From: Sphingomonadales bacterium
Lineage (GTDB): Bacteria; Bacteroidota; Bacteroidia; UBA7662
Reading direction: 5' to 3'
Length of the DNA: 64,000 nt
NCBI GenBank assembly: GCA_016872215.1
Contig: VHAX01000002.1
Coordinates: 1-64,000 of the forward strand
The translations under genes were made by a program, and so were the position numbers. The stretch's first letter is position 1. Each line of letters starts with the position of its first letter. Of this stretch, positions 8,355-17,453 are shown piece after piece. Below the pieces are notes generated by a model. That model saw only the letters and a program-made list of their open reading frames with translations, was not told the origin of the DNA and made no database searches.

Positions 8355-9452
8355 CTAAACGTTAAACCGAAACAACATGATATCCCCGTCCTGCACCACA
8401 TAGGTCTTTCCCTCCACTCCGGCCTTGCCGGCGTCGCGACAAGCCGACCAGGATCCCAGCTCAACGAAATCGGTAAAGTGGATGACCTCGGCGCGTATAA
8501 AACCTTTCTCAAAATCGGTATGAATGACCCCGGCTGCTTGCGGCGCCAATGTGCCTTTGCTTATCGTCCATGCCCGAACCTCCTTCTCACCCGCTGTGAA
8601 GAAAGTCTGCAGATTGAGGAGATTATAGGAAGAACGAATGAGTTGCTGCACCCCGCTTTGGGTGAGTCCCAAGTCCTCCAAAAACAACTCCCGGTCGGCC
8701 GGGTCCTCCAACTCGGCAATTTCTGCCTCGGCGGCTGCGCTGATTACCAAAACGGAGGCGCCCTCTTGTTCGGCCATGGCATGCACCTGGTCCACATGGC
8801 GGTTTTTGCAGCTGATCTCCGACACCTGCACATTGCAAACATACAAGACGGGTTTTGAGGTGAGCAAAAACAGGTCGCGAACAGCATCGTGGTACTGCGG
8901 GTCGTTAGGCATGGTCCGGGCCGACATACCCCCCTCCAGATGCTGTTTATACTGCATCAATATGTCGTAAGTGGCCTTCGCGGATTTGTCACCCGCATGC
9001 GCTGCACGTTCCGTTTTCTGCATTTTTTTGTCGACCGACTCCAGATCCTTGATCTGAAGCTCCAGATCAATGATCTCTTTATCGCCCAAAGGATCAACCC
9101 TTCCATGAACATGCACCACGTTGTCGTTGTCGAAGCAGCGCAATACATGTATAATAGCATCAGTTTCGCGGATGTTCCCCAAAAACTTGTTACCGAGTCC
9201 CTCCCCTTTGCTGGCACCCTGCACCAGACCGGCTATGTCTACTATTTCTATGGTACTCGGTACCACCTTTTCGGGCTGAATGAGTCGGGCCAATTCATTG
9301 AGACGTTCGTCGGGCACGGTAATGACGCCCAGATTAGGTTCGATCGTACAAAAAGGAAAATTGGCCGCCTGAGCCCGGGCGTTGGAGAGACAGTTGAACA
9401 AAGTCGACTTACCCACATTGGGCAGACCTACGATCCCGCATTGTAGTCCCAT
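8355..9452 (-). CDS. ychF: Redox-regulated ATPase YchF (Obg-family)
   Basis: The 365-residue length is exactly that of the family. The P-loop GLPNVGKST is at residue 9, the switch block DIAGLVQGASKGEGLGNKFL at about 70, and a TGS domain closes the protein with VIHTDFEKGFIRAEVI and GDIMLFRFNV. YchF binds ribosomes and hydrolyses ATP rather than GTP. It is the first gene of the polyamine run, with a 4-nt gap to the agmatinase-like gene; the functional link is probably only transcriptional. The 54 nt upstream are very AT-rich and show no clear TAnnTTTG box on this strand. Confidence 0.96.
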   Translation of the reverse strand: MGLQCGIVGLPNVGKSTLFNCLSNARAQAANFPFCTIEPNLGVITVPDERLNELARLIQPEKVVPSTIEIVDIAGLVQGASKGEGLGNKFLGNIRETDAIIHVLRCFDNDNVVHVHGRVDPLGDKEIIDLELQIKDLESVDKKMQKTERAAHAGDKSAKATYDILMQYKQHLEGGMSARTMPNDPQYHDAVRDLFLLTSKPVLYVCNVQVSEISCKNRHVDQVHAMAEQEGASVLVISAAAEAEIAELEDPADRELFLEDLGLTQSGVQQLIRSSYNLLNLQTFFTAGEKEVRAWTISKGTLAPQAAGVIHTDFEKGFIRAEVIHFTDFVELGSWSACRDAGKAGVEGKTYVVQDGDIMLFRFNV

Positions 9453-9506
9453 GTATATTTTGTGTTATTATTAATATAAATTTGTATACCCGTAAAAAAC
9501 CAGATA

Positions 9507-10052
9507 TTAATCCTCTTCATACATCCTTCGGGTGATAGGGACATTGAGACGCCCAAATAAATAATAGGTGCCCGAACGGTAATAGGGCAGCCATTCGGCA
9601 CCCGTCTCAAAATTAAGGTAGGATCTACCCTTGGCTGTAGGTAAACTAGAACCGGCTGCGAGCGATAGTGAGCCCCGTTTAACGGTAAGGGGCTGAGCCA
9701 GTATGCGCACGAAACCAGCGGCGGGGTGCACATAAACAAAGCGGTAGACATAGGTCTTCAAGCCAAAATTCCAAATCTGGGTAGCGTTTTCAGACTGGTA
9801 TCCGTTGAAACGAAGGGAAGCCGATGCTGATAATGTGCGGGCCACATACACATCCCCGGTTATGGATAGTCCACCACCCCTGCTGCCGGGTCTACCCGGA
9901 TAATTGGCCGAACCAACATTGATGCCCACGCAAAGAAAATCACCCTTGGGCGCCTGAGCCCATCCCGAAAGATGATCTGTGGACAGGACTGCGAATGTAA
10001 TCACAGCAAATCGCAGAATTACTTGTCTTCCACAAAGCAATATCCCCTTCAT
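9507..10052 (-). CDS. Putative exported beta-barrel protein, unknown function
   Basis: I do not recognise this 181-residue protein. An N-terminal hydrophobic segment (VILRFAVITFAVLS) followed by a small-residue site near WAQA looks like a signal peptide. The remainder has alternating aromatic and polar residues (SASASLRFNGYQSE, LKTYVYRFVYVHPAAGFVR, YYRSGTYYLFGRLNV), which suggests beta strands of an outer-membrane barrel or porin-like fold. The ATG at 10052 is the only reasonable start that keeps the signal peptide, and it lies only 5 nt after an exact TATTTTTG box, so the mRNA may be leaderless. The gene is divergent from elbB. Confidence 0.7.
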   Translation of the reverse strand: MKGILLCGRQVILRFAVITFAVLSTDHLSGWAQAPKGDFLCVGINVGSANYPGRPGSRGGGLSITGDVYVARTLSASASLRFNGYQSENATQIWNFGLKTYVYRFVYVHPAAGFVRILAQPLTVKRGSLSLAAGSSLPTAKGRSYLNFETGAEWLPYYRSGTYYLFGRLNVPITRRMYEED

Positions 10053-10057
10053 GGGCG

Positions 10058-10065
10058 CAAAAATA
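10058..10065 (-). promoter_or_regulatory. Candidate -7 box TATTTTTG, 5 nt before the start codon
   Basis: The reverse strand reads TATTTTTG (exact TAnnTTTG) and then CGCCC before the ATG at 10052. With a transcription start some 3-4 nt after the box, almost no 5' leader would remain. Confidence 0.6.
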
Positions 10066-10110
10066 GCAGGTCACCTGCACACGCACCACCTATGTTGAGC
10101 GGTAGCGCAA

Positions 10111-10118
10111 TATATTTG
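10111..10118 (+). promoter_or_regulatory. Candidate -7 box TATATTTG for elbB
   Basis: TATATTTG matches TAnnTTTG exactly. It lies 5 nt before an in-frame ATG (10124) and 32 nt before the family-consistent ATG (10151). The spacing to the latter gives a normal leader, which is one reason for choosing it. Confidence 0.55.
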
Positions 10119-10150
10119 TGATTATGGAAAACAACTCGATCACCCGACCC

Positions 10151-10837
10151 ATGAATTTTGCGGTTTTGCTTTCGGGATGCGGCGTCTACGACGGATCAGA
10201 AATACACGAGGCGGTTTTGTCGCTTTTATGTATCGAAAAAGCAGGTCACACCTACCAGTGTGTGGCACCCGATAAATGCCAATACCATGTGGTGAACCAC
10301 CTCAACGGCGAGGTTCAGGAGGGCGAAGCTCGAAATGTTCGGGTTGAAGCGGCCCGAATCGCCCGAGGTAAGGTTTTGTCGACCGCAGAGATTGATGTCG
10401 ACTCATTCAATTTCCTTCTCATTCCAGGTGGATTTGGCGCCGCAAAAAATCTGAATCAGTGGGCCATTTTAGAAGCGCAGGGGAAGGTGGATGAATCGGT
10501 TCAGGAACTCATTTTTGCCTTTTACGATGCCCGAAAGCCCATTGCCGCCTTATGCATTGCACCCACCCTACTGGCTCAGATTTTTCACTCGAGGGGCATT
10601 TCGGCCACACTCACGGTAGGCAGCGATCAATTTGCGTCGCCCTATGACATTACGGGAATATCGAACGCAATCAGGGAGATTGGTTGCCCGGTTCAGATGA
10701 AAGCGGTTCCCGAAATTGCAGTTGACCGCGAAAATCGCTTGGTTACAGCTCCCTGCTATATGATGGAAACAGGAATATCGGGTGTCTACGAGAATATTTG
10801 TAACGCAATAAATGTACTTGTATCAATGGGTGAATAA
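10151..10837 (+). CDS. elbB: ElbB-type glyoxalase/DJ-1 family protein
   Basis: From the ATG at 10151 the protein begins MNFAVLLSGCGVYDGSEIHE, which aligns with the start of the family (E. coli ElbB is about 217 residues; here 228). Starts at 10124 (ATG) or 10118 (GTG) would add 9 or 11 residues. The DJ-1/PfpI core is visible: LLIPGGFGAAKNL, the nucleophile elbow IAALCIAPTLLAQ (cysteine) and a C-terminal block VTAPCYMMETGISGVYENI. ElbB proteins are glyoxalase-like enzymes first linked to isoprenoid biosynthesis; the physiological substrate is not settled. The gene appears monocistronic, with 132 nt before icd. Confidence 0.9.
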   Translation: MNFAVLLSGCGVYDGSEIHEAVLSLLCIEKAGHTYQCVAPDKCQYHVVNHLNGEVQEGEARNVRVEAARIARGKVLSTAEIDVDSFNFLLIPGGFGAAKNLNQWAILEAQGKVDESVQELIFAFYDARKPIAALCIAPTLLAQIFHSRGISATLTVGSDQFASPYDITGISNAIREIGCPVQMKAVPEIAVDRENRLVTAPCYMMETGISGVYENICNAINVLVSMGE

Positions 10838-10969
10838 CCGATGATTTATTATATATTTTCTGCAAAGCTTCACGAATTCTGGCTGTAGTCCGAGATTCTC
10901 CCCCGCTGATTTGAAAATTTATTCTATTCTTGCTGCCCCTTAACTCAACCCAAAATTACCCCAAGTCGT

Positions 10970-12202
10970 ATGAGCAAAATACATGTTGCCAATCCAGTTG
11001 CCGAACTCGACGGTGACGAAATGACCCGAATCATCTGGCAGTATATCCGCGAACAGCTGATTCTACCCTTTGTTGACTTAAAACTCCTGTATTTCGATTT
11101 GGGAATCGAGCATAGAGATGCGACAGGCGACCAGGTAACCATCGATGCGGCTCATGCCATTCTCGATTGTCGTGTGGGCATCAAATGCGCGACAATCACC
11201 CCCGATGAGGCCCGGGTAAAGGAATTCGGACTCAAACAAATGTGGAAATCGCCCAATGGCACCATCCGAAACATCCTCGATGGCACTGTATTCCGCGAAC
11301 CTATAGTTGTTTCGAATATTCCGCGACTCATTCCCAACTGGACAGCACCCATCTGCATTGGTCGCCACGCCTTTGGCGACCAGTACCGGGCCACAGATGT
11401 ACTCATTTCAGGTAAAGGAAAACTCACCATGCGCTTCGAGCCGGCCGACGGTGGGGAAGCGCGCGAATGGGAAGTATTTCAATTTAAGGGTGATGGTGTT
11501 GCTTTATCGATGTATAACACCGACGAATCGATCCGGGGCTTTGCCCGTGCTAGTTTCAATCAGGCACTCCTGAAGAAATGGCCTTTGTTTTTATCGACTA
11601 AGAATACCATTTTGAAGAAATACGACGGACGGTTCAAAGATATTTTTGAGGAAATCTACGAGGCTGAATTCAAATCCGAATTCGAGGCCGCTGGCATCTA
11701 CTATGAACACCGACTCATAGATGACATGGTAGCATCCGCCATCAAAATGAATGGGAACTTCGTTTGGGCCTGCAAAAATTATGATGGTGATGTTCAGTCT
11801 GATACAGTTGCACAGGGCTTTGGTTCGCTGGGTCTCATGACGTCTACCCTCATTACGCCAGACGGTCGTGCTATGGAGGCAGAGGCCGCCCATGGAACAG
11901 TGACCCGTCACTACCGCATGCACCAGCAGGGGAGGCCCACGTCAACCAATCCGGTGGCCAGTATATTTGCCTGGACTCGTGGACTAGCATTTCGGGCGAA
12001 AATTGACAATAACTCGGCTCTTGCCCACTTCTGTGATGCATTAGAAAAAGTTTGTGTGCGGTGCATCGAACAAGGCCATATGACCAAAGATTTAGCCATT
12101 TGTGCCCATGGACCGAAAGTCGAGCACGGAACCCACTACTTGAATACGGAGGAATTTTTAGAGAAGCTTAATCGAGCACTCCAGATGGAATTTGTCCGCT
12201 AA
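10970..12202 (+). CDS. icd: NADP-dependent isocitrate dehydrogenase, eukaryotic-type
   Basis: The 410-residue sequence is the homodimeric type II enzyme common in eukaryotes and Bacteroidota, not the E. coli type. Visible blocks are [12 protein letters not shown] near the start, [33 protein letters not shown] (substrate loop), [14 protein letters not shown], the metal-binding [20 protein letters not shown] and [11 protein letters not shown]. It oxidises isocitrate to 2-oxoglutarate in the TCA cycle, giving NADPH. The upstream gap contains TATTCTTG (10925-10932), one mismatch from the -7 consensus, 38 nt ahead of the ATG. Confidence 0.97.
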   Translation: MSKIHVANPVAELDGDEMTRIIWQYIREQLILPFVDLKLLYFDLGIEHRDATGDQVTIDAAHAILDCRVGIKCATITPDEARVKEFGLKQMWKSPNGTIRNILDGTVFREPIVVSNIPRLIPNWTAPICIGRHAFGDQYRATDVLISGKGKLTMRFEPADGGEAREWEVFQFKGDGVALSMYNTDESIRGFARASFNQALLKKWPLFLSTKNTILKKYDGRFKDIFEEIYEAEFKSEFEAAGIYYEHRLIDDMVASAIKMNGNFVWACKNYDGDVQSDTVAQGFGSLGLMTSTLITPDGRAMEAEAAHGTVTRHYRMHQQGRPTSTNPVASIFAWTRGLAFRAKIDNNSALAHFCDALEKVCVRCIEQGHMTKDLAICAHGPKVEHGTHYLNTEEFLEKLNRALQMEFVR

Positions 12203-12250
12203 TCCAAGACCCCTACTTCGTTTCTAATTGAATTAAGAAGAGCCTTAATA

Positions 12251-12814
12251 TTACTTTTCAGTGCTAGAATTTAGCGCTGGAATTTTACGCTCTACCCAGG
12301 AGGTTCCCAAAACCAAAACGCTTAAATAAAAGAGATCCCCCATCAGTGTGTAGGGAAAGAAGGGAATTCCAGCCATATAGGAAGTTATTAACCCACCCAT
12401 CCCTGAAGGATATGAAGTGGATGTAGCCCAAACAGCTCCGTTCGAAATCAAAAAGAACAGAATGGAAGAAATAAGGCTGCCACCAATTATGGTGCGTGGT
12501 TTCTTGAAATTCAATCGGGTAGACGCCATGGTTGCAGCAACATAAAATCCGTATATGCTCAGAGTAACGGGCGATAAGAAGTACTGAGCATCGACCACCT
12601 GATAGAGCAACGCATTAACCAAGACATCACTCAGGAAAGCCGAAAGCAAAACGATTGGAATCGCTGTCCGCCAAGAGCACAGTCGATAGCCCGCAAATAG
12701 GGCAACAGCCGTGAGTGGACCGAAATTGACTGGATGCGGCAAGATGCGCGTAACGGCTGCAGCCAAGCAAATCAGCAAAACGCGTAATGCGATAGGATCG
12801 GTAGAGGGTCTCAT
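12251..12814 (-). CDS. DUF6580-family integral membrane protein
   Basis: From the ATG at 12814 the protein has 187 residues and about five hydrophobic segments. The pattern RILPHPVNFGPLTAVALFAGYR near the N terminus, FLISNGAVWATSTSYP in the middle and SYMAGIPFFPYTLMGDLFY near the end is that of DUF6580, a small putative transporter family related in layout to ECF S components; substrate unknown. The first 28 residues of the longer ORF lie over a terminator and promoter and are rejected. A TATTTTTG box ends 27 nt ahead of this start. Confidence 0.8.
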   Translation of the reverse strand: MRPSTDPIALRVLLICLAAAVTRILPHPVNFGPLTAVALFAGYRLCSWRTAIPIVLLSAFLSDVLVNALLYQVVDAQYFLSPVTLSIYGFYVAATMASTRLNFKKPRTIIGGSLISSILFFLISNGAVWATSTSYPSGMGGLITSYMAGIPFFPYTLMGDLFYLSVLVLGTSWVERKIPALNSSTEK

Positions 12815-12840
12815 ACGTTCTACTTTTAGTTTAGGTTTGG

Positions 12841-12848
12841 CAAAAATA
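12841..12848 (-). promoter_or_regulatory. Candidate -7 box TATTTTTG fused to the preceding terminator tail
   Basis: The reverse strand reads TATTTTTG directly after the T-rich tail of the hairpin at 12857-12880. It lies 27 nt ahead of the ATG at 12814. Confidence 0.6.
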
Positions 12849-12856
12849 AAAAAAGA

Positions 12857-12880
12857 AAAGCCGCGGTTTTCCACGGCTTT
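12857..12880 (-). terminator. Rho-independent terminator after the lipoprotein gene
   Basis: AAAGCCGCGG and CCACGGCTTT form a 10-bp stem with one mismatch around a TTTT loop. Read on the reverse strand the hairpin is followed by TTTTCTTTTTTT, as expected for a terminator about 30 nt beyond the stop of the gene ending at 12909. Confidence 0.8.
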
Positions 12881-12908
12881 CGATTGATTTAAATGCAATG
12901 CACCAATA

Positions 12909-13319
12909 TTATTTTTTGGTCATCGAAATAGAAATGTTTGTTGAATCTCCTTGAACGCTCCAAGTCATGTTGGTTGAGGAGTACGCTGTAATGTTAGTGG
13001 TATCCTTTTCCGTGGAACCTAAATAAGTGAAAACAATTTTTTCATCTTCAATCAAGGTGTAAGTTCCTGCGATCGTAGTATCAACTGGGAAACCAAATAA
13101 ATCAAACTTGAGGTAGTTTTCGAAGGCGCCACCGTCAACGTTCTTCTTGGTGAATGTGTATTCGAAAATCGCCGTTGCTGGCAATCCCATGGTGGTTTTT
13201 GAACTATTGTCGAGCGTCCAGGTACCGTCCAAGTTCTTGTTGAGTTTGCGTTCTTTAGAGCAGGAGACGGCAGAAAGAAGCACCACAAATGCAACTACAG
13301 GGAAAAGAAATTTTTTCAT
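12909..13319 (-). CDS. Small putative lipoprotein, lipocalin-like
   Basis: From the ATG at 13319 the product has 136 residues: a hydrophobic signal (KKFLFPVVAFVVLLSAVSC) with a likely lipidated cysteine at about residue 19, followed by NKNLDGTWTLDNSS and strand-rich sequence including IAGTYTLIEDEKIVFTYLG. The NLxGTWxL pattern resembles small Bacteroidota lipocalin-like lipoproteins, which bind unknown ligands at the envelope. The lipobox (AVSC) is loose. The 19 residues upstream in the ORF are unlikely. A good terminator follows; the gene appears monocistronic. Function is not known. Confidence 0.72.
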   Translation of the reverse strand: MKKFLFPVVAFVVLLSAVSCSKERKLNKNLDGTWTLDNSSKTTMGLPATAIFEYTFTKKNVDGGAFENYLKFDLFGFPVDTTIAGTYTLIEDEKIVFTYLGSTEKDTTNITAYSSTNMTWSVQGDSTNISISMTKK

Positions 13320-13399
13320 AAATTTTTTTTTTAAATTCCCGCAAAGGTGTGGATAAAATCCCCACATTCCCAACATTTTTTTTAGACATTAAATTAATA

Positions 13400-14182
13400 T
13401 TAATTCATGGCCTCCCGGCGCATTTCCTCGGCAAGCGGATTCCCTAAATAGCGCTCGATCCCATGATGAGCCAAATAGATCAATGGGGTAAGCAATAACG
13501 CTACCATAAATTTATAGGCATAATTAATGAGTCCGATTCCCAAAACTGTGACCAGTGACCAATCAGCACCTATATAAAAGGCAATCCACAACACTACAAA
13601 GCTGTCGAGCAATTGGGAAACAAGCGTGGAGCCTGTTGCTCGTAGCCAAATGCCGCTTTCCCCCGTCTTCTGCTTGACCCAATGGAACACCCAAACATCC
13701 ACCAGCTGTCCGATTAAAAATGCCACGACTGAGCCGACAATAATCCAGCGTCCCTGACCAAAAACGGCTTTAAAGGCACGTTGCATATCGGGTATGCCGT
13801 TGTCCACCTGCGATGTTGGCCAAAAACCAGCCGGCACCAAAGAGATGGCCAGGGATACAAACAAAAACGCGTAGGCGATAAGCATCACGGCAAACCATGA
13901 GAACTGGCGAACGGCACGGATTCCAAAATATTCATTGATCAGGTCTGTCATCATAAAGACAAAAGGCCACAACAAAACTCCGGCTGTCAGATTGAGTCCT
14001 ACATGCTCAAGGCCCAGGAAGTTCAGGTCCAGTGGTTTTAATCCCATACTCAACTCGAGTGAAAAAATCTTGATCCCAATGAATTCGGCGAGCAGGGCAT
14101 TGGTTATAAAGAAACCCGAAAGAACAAAATAAAGCCTGGTTTTGCGCCGGTGCCAGGGCAATTGGGATGAGGGGTGATTCAT
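13400..14182 (-). CDS. yhhQ: Queuosine precursor transporter (YhhQ/VUT family)
   Basis: The 260-residue membrane protein has six or seven hydrophobic segments and the family blocks VFMMTDLINEYFG, FLIGQLVDVWVFHWVK and STLVSQLLDSFVVLWIAFY. YhhQ-type proteins import queuosine precursors for tRNA modification. The gene starts 26 nt after the HMG-CoA lyase stop and is probably cotranscribed with it, although the functions are unrelated. The N terminus (about 15 polar residues before the first segment) is slightly longer than in E. coli. Confidence 0.9.
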   Translation of the reverse strand: MNHPSSQLPWHRRKTRLYFVLSGFFITNALLAEFIGIKIFSLELSMGLKPLDLNFLGLEHVGLNLTAGVLLWPFVFMMTDLINEYFGIRAVRQFSWFAVMLIAYAFLFVSLAISLVPAGFWPTSQVDNGIPDMQRAFKAVFGQGRWIIVGSVVAFLIGQLVDVWVFHWVKQKTGESGIWLRATGSTLVSQLLDSFVVLWIAFYIGADWSLVTVLGIGLINYAYKFMVALLLTPLIYLAHHGIERYLGNPLAEEMRREAMN

Positions 14183-14208
14183 GCTTGTTAACTGCTGTTG
14201 ATGATCGT

Positions 14209-15096
14209 TTAGTGAAAACTACCGAAAATACCGGTAGCCATCCATTGAGCCTGGTGCCATTTCTCGGTGACCAAGTTTATATTTATCCCTTGTTTTCGGG
14301 CGAACTGAACGATGTGTTCGGTTGCGAGATTACCGACCATATCATCCTGGGCCATCGGACAGCCGCCAAAACCGAGCAGAGCCCCATCGAATCGCCTGCA
14401 ACCACTTTGGTAAGCTGCTGAAATTTTTTCATCGCGTTGTCCCGGATGCGCATGCAAGTGCAGTCCCAATACCAAATGAGCAAAATCATTCTTTAACGGA
14501 CCAAACAGATCCCGGATTTGTTCAGGTGTGGCCATACCAATCGTGTCGCTCAGAGAGAGGGTCCGAACCCCCAATTGATCGAGTCTTTTTGTCCATTCCC
14601 AAACCATTTCCGGAACATAGTCTTCACCATACGGATTGCCAAAACCCATGGAGAGATATACTACTAATTCTTTTTGGTGACGATGGCAGCGATCAACGAG
14701 CTGCTCTATGGTCTTCAAGCCTGGAATCCGGCCAACACCCGTGTTATTTATTTGAAAGGTCTCGCTGACGGAAAATGGAAAACCCAAAACGTCCACCTGT
14801 TCGTGCCGGGCCGCCATCTCTCCGCCCCGGTCGTTGGCCACAATACACAGCAACCTGGATTGACTGCTGCCGCGGTTCACCGCGTTCAGCACTTCGGATG
14901 TGTCCGCCATCTGAGGAATCGCCTTGGGCGACACAAAACTACCGCAATCGATGATGTCGAAACCCACCTCAAGCAATAGATTGAGGTAGGCCGTCTTTAC
15001 CTCCGTGGGTATGAACTGATGTATACCCTGCATCGCATCGCGTGGACATTCCACCAGACAAAATGCTTCATTATGGATTGCAGACGGGTTATTCAT
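14209..15096 (-). CDS. mvaB: Hydroxymethylglutaryl-CoA lyase
   Basis: From the ATG at 15096 (a TTG three nt earlier is the ORF-track start) the protein has 295 residues. HMGL-family features are ECPRDAMQG near residue 17, FIPTEVKTAYLNLLLEVGFD, SLSDTIGMATPEQI, the metal-binding GLHLHAHPGQRDEKI, and FDGALLGFGGCPMAQDDMVGN, which contains the redox-sensitive active-site cysteine. It splits HMG-CoA into acetoacetate and acetyl-CoA, the last step of leucine breakdown. The acetoacetate could be activated by a CoA transferase such as the scoB product at 47.7 kb. Confidence 0.93.
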   Translation of the reverse strand: MNNPSAIHNEAFCLVECPRDAMQGIHQFIPTEVKTAYLNLLLEVGFDIIDCGSFVSPKAIPQMADTSEVLNAVNRGSSQSRLLCIVANDRGGEMAARHEQVDVLGFPFSVSETFQINNTGVGRIPGLKTIEQLVDRCHRHQKELVVYLSMGFGNPYGEDYVPEMVWEWTKRLDQLGVRTLSLSDTIGMATPEQIRDLFGPLKNDFAHLVLGLHLHAHPGQRDEKISAAYQSGCRRFDGALLGFGGCPMAQDDMVGNLATEHIVQFARKQGININLVTEKWHQAQWMATGIFGSFH

Positions 15097-15116
15097 CAAT
15101 TAATTCAGGCTTTCTC

Positions 15117-15148
15117 TTTGGCGTGGCCTGCAAATTTCCGTATTTTTG
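15117..15148 (+). promoter_or_regulatory. Full Bacteroidota promoter, TTTG-N20-TATTTTTG
   Basis: TTTG at 15117-15120 is followed after exactly 20 nt by TATTTTTG at 15141-15148, matching both the -33 and -7 elements and their spacing. This is the cleanest promoter in the window and lies 40 nt ahead of the ATG at 15189, which fixes the start of the DUF349 gene. Confidence 0.75.
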
Positions 15149-15188
15149 CACTTTGCAGGTCTTTTTAATCAAATGTTGTTCAAAGCAC

Positions 15189-17405
15189 ATGACGCAGGGT
15201 GACAAAGAGCAGGGTTCATTGCTACAGGATTTATGTGGGGCTGATCATGCTCATATTTCGGCCATGTCGCATAGCGAGACTTCCGTAACACTCCCCGAAT
15301 CGGATAATCAAGCAGAATTGAAGGTTACTGATGAACCAACTGAAGGCAAACCTCACATAAGTCTTCCCGTTACCGAAATGGCTCCTCTACCCAAATCCGA
15401 CCATGATATAAGTGCAGATTCACCCTCAGCAGGACCCGATACAGATACTATACTTGAAACAGAGCCAGATGTAATATCAACTTCCGGGTCTGGAGAGGTA
15501 CAAGAATCTGCAGCAGTTCACGAAGCCGAAATCGTTCAATCCATCGACTCAGACCATTCAGAGGATAGCACAGATGCAGGCGCAGCAACCATAGAGGAAT
15601 TCGATACTCAGGTATATGCCGGCGAAACTGAAACACTAGAGCCGGCGATGACGGCTGAAATGCTCGATGCCATGGATACCGCCACGTTGGTCACCCTGCT
15701 CACCGAGGCTTGCCGCCACGTCGATCTGCGTACCCAGCGCGACCAGATTTCGGTGTTACGCCCGGTACTAAACGACCGGTTCGAAATGGAAAAACGCAGA
15801 GCCAGAGCAGAGTTTTTGGCCGCCGGTGGATTGGAAGAAGATTATTCGCCAGAACCCGACCCCTTGTTCTTGTTGTTTATGGATACCATAAGCAAATACC
15901 AGCAACGACGGCAACAAGAACGCGAACAGCGCGACCGCGAACATGCCGAGGGTCTGAGAAAAAAAGAGGAAATTCTGGTCGAACTTGTGAAGGCCGTTGA
16001 ACAAGAAGAAAATGGAGTTCAGCTCGAACCCAACACAATTAAAGGCCTGCAGCAAAGGTGGAATGAAAGCGGTCACGTTCCGGCCGAACACCGACAGGAA
16101 ATTTGGAAACGATTCCATGCGTTAATCGACCGTTTCTATGCCAATTTGCGCATCAATCGCGAATTGAAAGAACTTGATATGCAGAAAAACCTTGCGTTCA
16201 AGATCGGATTGTGCGAGCAGGCAGAGTCTTTGATGTTAATGAGTGATCTCAATAAAGCCCTGAGCACCCTTTCCAGGATGCATGAGTTGTGGAAAAGCAC
16301 GGGGCCTGCGCCGCGTGAACAACGCGAGGAAGTATGGCAGCGCTTCAAGTTGGCTTCCGACCGCCTGCATGAGCGCAGACGCGAACGCCTGGCAGAAATG
16401 GACGCTGTTTACGCCGAAAATTTGCAGCGCAAATCAGAGGTCATTGCCCAATTGAAGGACATCCTCAACAATGGCCTGCCCACCACTCCTGCAGGATGGA
16501 ATGAAATGGGTCAACAGATCGAAAAATTGCAAGCCGACTGGCGTGCTGTTGGTCCGGTTACCCGCGAAAAACAGGATGAGCTGTGGAAGAACTTCCGCTC
16601 GCTGTTGTCAACCTTTTTCGAACAAAGGGGGCAGTTCTTCAAGGAGAGAAAACAGGAATGGGGTCAACTCAGAATGGAAGCTGAACGAATCTGCTCAGCT
16701 GCCGAATATCACGCCAGAAGTTCCGAATGGAGGGCGGCCACTGAGGCACTGAATGCCCTGCAGGAGGACTGGAAGAAATGCAACGCCCTGCCTCATAAAA
16801 TTCGGGAGAAATATTGGGTCCGCTTTAAAAGCGCCAAGAAGCAGTTTTTCGGCCGCAAAAAGGAGCATTTCAAGGATCGAGGTGCCCGACACGCGGAGAC
16901 GAAAGAGCTATTGGAGTCCATAGTTGCTGAGGTAGAGGCGTTTGTGGCAAGTGGTGAACACAAGGCCGACCTGGAAGCCCTTCAGGCTTTTCAGCGCAGG
17001 TGGACCGCTGCCCCACCCCTGCCACTTCGAATGAGGGAGGCCATACACAACCGCTATCGGGATGCCCTGCAACCACATTACGACCGACTCCACGTCTCCT
17101 CGCGGTCAGGCAACCATGACAGTTTCAAACACACATCTGGAAACAATAGACCGCCCAGTCGCCGGGATCGGTCGACCGAAACCAGCCAAAATTACGATCC
17201 ACAAGCACGCCGTGACCGAAATCGACTGCAAATCAAGTTAAGTGAACTGGAAAACGACATCCGCTTGTGGGAAAACAACATCCATTTCTTCTCTATGTCG
17301 AAAAACGCTGATGTGCTCCGTGCTGAGGTTCAATTCAAAATCGATAACGCTAAAAAAGAAGCTGATCGCCTGAAAGCGCAGATTACGCAGATTCAGAGCG
17401 TGTAG
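15189..17405 (+). CDS. DUF349-repeat protein with acidic N-terminal region
   Basis: The ATG at 15189 gives 738 residues; the 49 upstream residues of the ORF lie before the promoter. The first 150 or so residues are acidic and low in complexity (many Glu, Asp, Ser, Thr). From about residue 200 come repeated helical units with a W-x5-G-x(2-4)-R pattern typical of DUF349: QQRWNESGHVPAEHRQEIWKRF, MHELWKSTGPAPREQREEVWQRF, LQADWRAVGPVTREKQDELWKNF, LQEDWKKCNALPHKIREKYWVRF, FQRRWTAAPPLPLRMREAI. The C-terminal 60 residues are coiled-coil. In Bacteroidota such proteins are common; their cellular role is unknown. Confidence 0.88.
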   Translation: MTQGDKEQGSLLQDLCGADHAHISAMSHSETSVTLPESDNQAELKVTDEPTEGKPHISLPVTEMAPLPKSDHDISADSPSAGPDTDTILETEPDVISTSGSGEVQESAAVHEAEIVQSIDSDHSEDSTDAGAATIEEFDTQVYAGETETLEPAMTAEMLDAMDTATLVTLLTEACRHVDLRTQRDQISVLRPVLNDRFEMEKRRARAEFLAAGGLEEDYSPEPDPLFLLFMDTISKYQQRRQQEREQRDREHAEGLRKKEEILVELVKAVEQEENGVQLEPNTIKGLQQRWNESGHVPAEHRQEIWKRFHALIDRFYANLRINRELKELDMQKNLAFKIGLCEQAESLMLMSDLNKALSTLSRMHELWKSTGPAPREQREEVWQRFKLASDRLHERRRERLAEMDAVYAENLQRKSEVIAQLKDILNNGLPTTPAGWNEMGQQIEKLQADWRAVGPVTREKQDELWKNFRSLLSTFFEQRGQFFKERKQEWGQLRMEAERICSAAEYHARSSEWRAATEALNALQEDWKKCNALPHKIREKYWVRFKSAKKQFFGRKKEHFKDRGARHAETKELLESIVAEVEAFVASGEHKADLEALQAFQRRWTAAPPLPLRMREAIHNRYRDALQPHYDRLHVSSRSGNHDSFKHTSGNNRPPSRRDRSTETSQNYDPQARRDRNRLQIKLSELENDIRLWENNIHFFSMSKNADVLRAEVQFKIDNAKKEADRLKAQITQIQSV

Positions 17406-17453
17406 AACTGCAACATCTAAAAACAGAGCGTTCAGAACTTGTGTACTGGGAAC

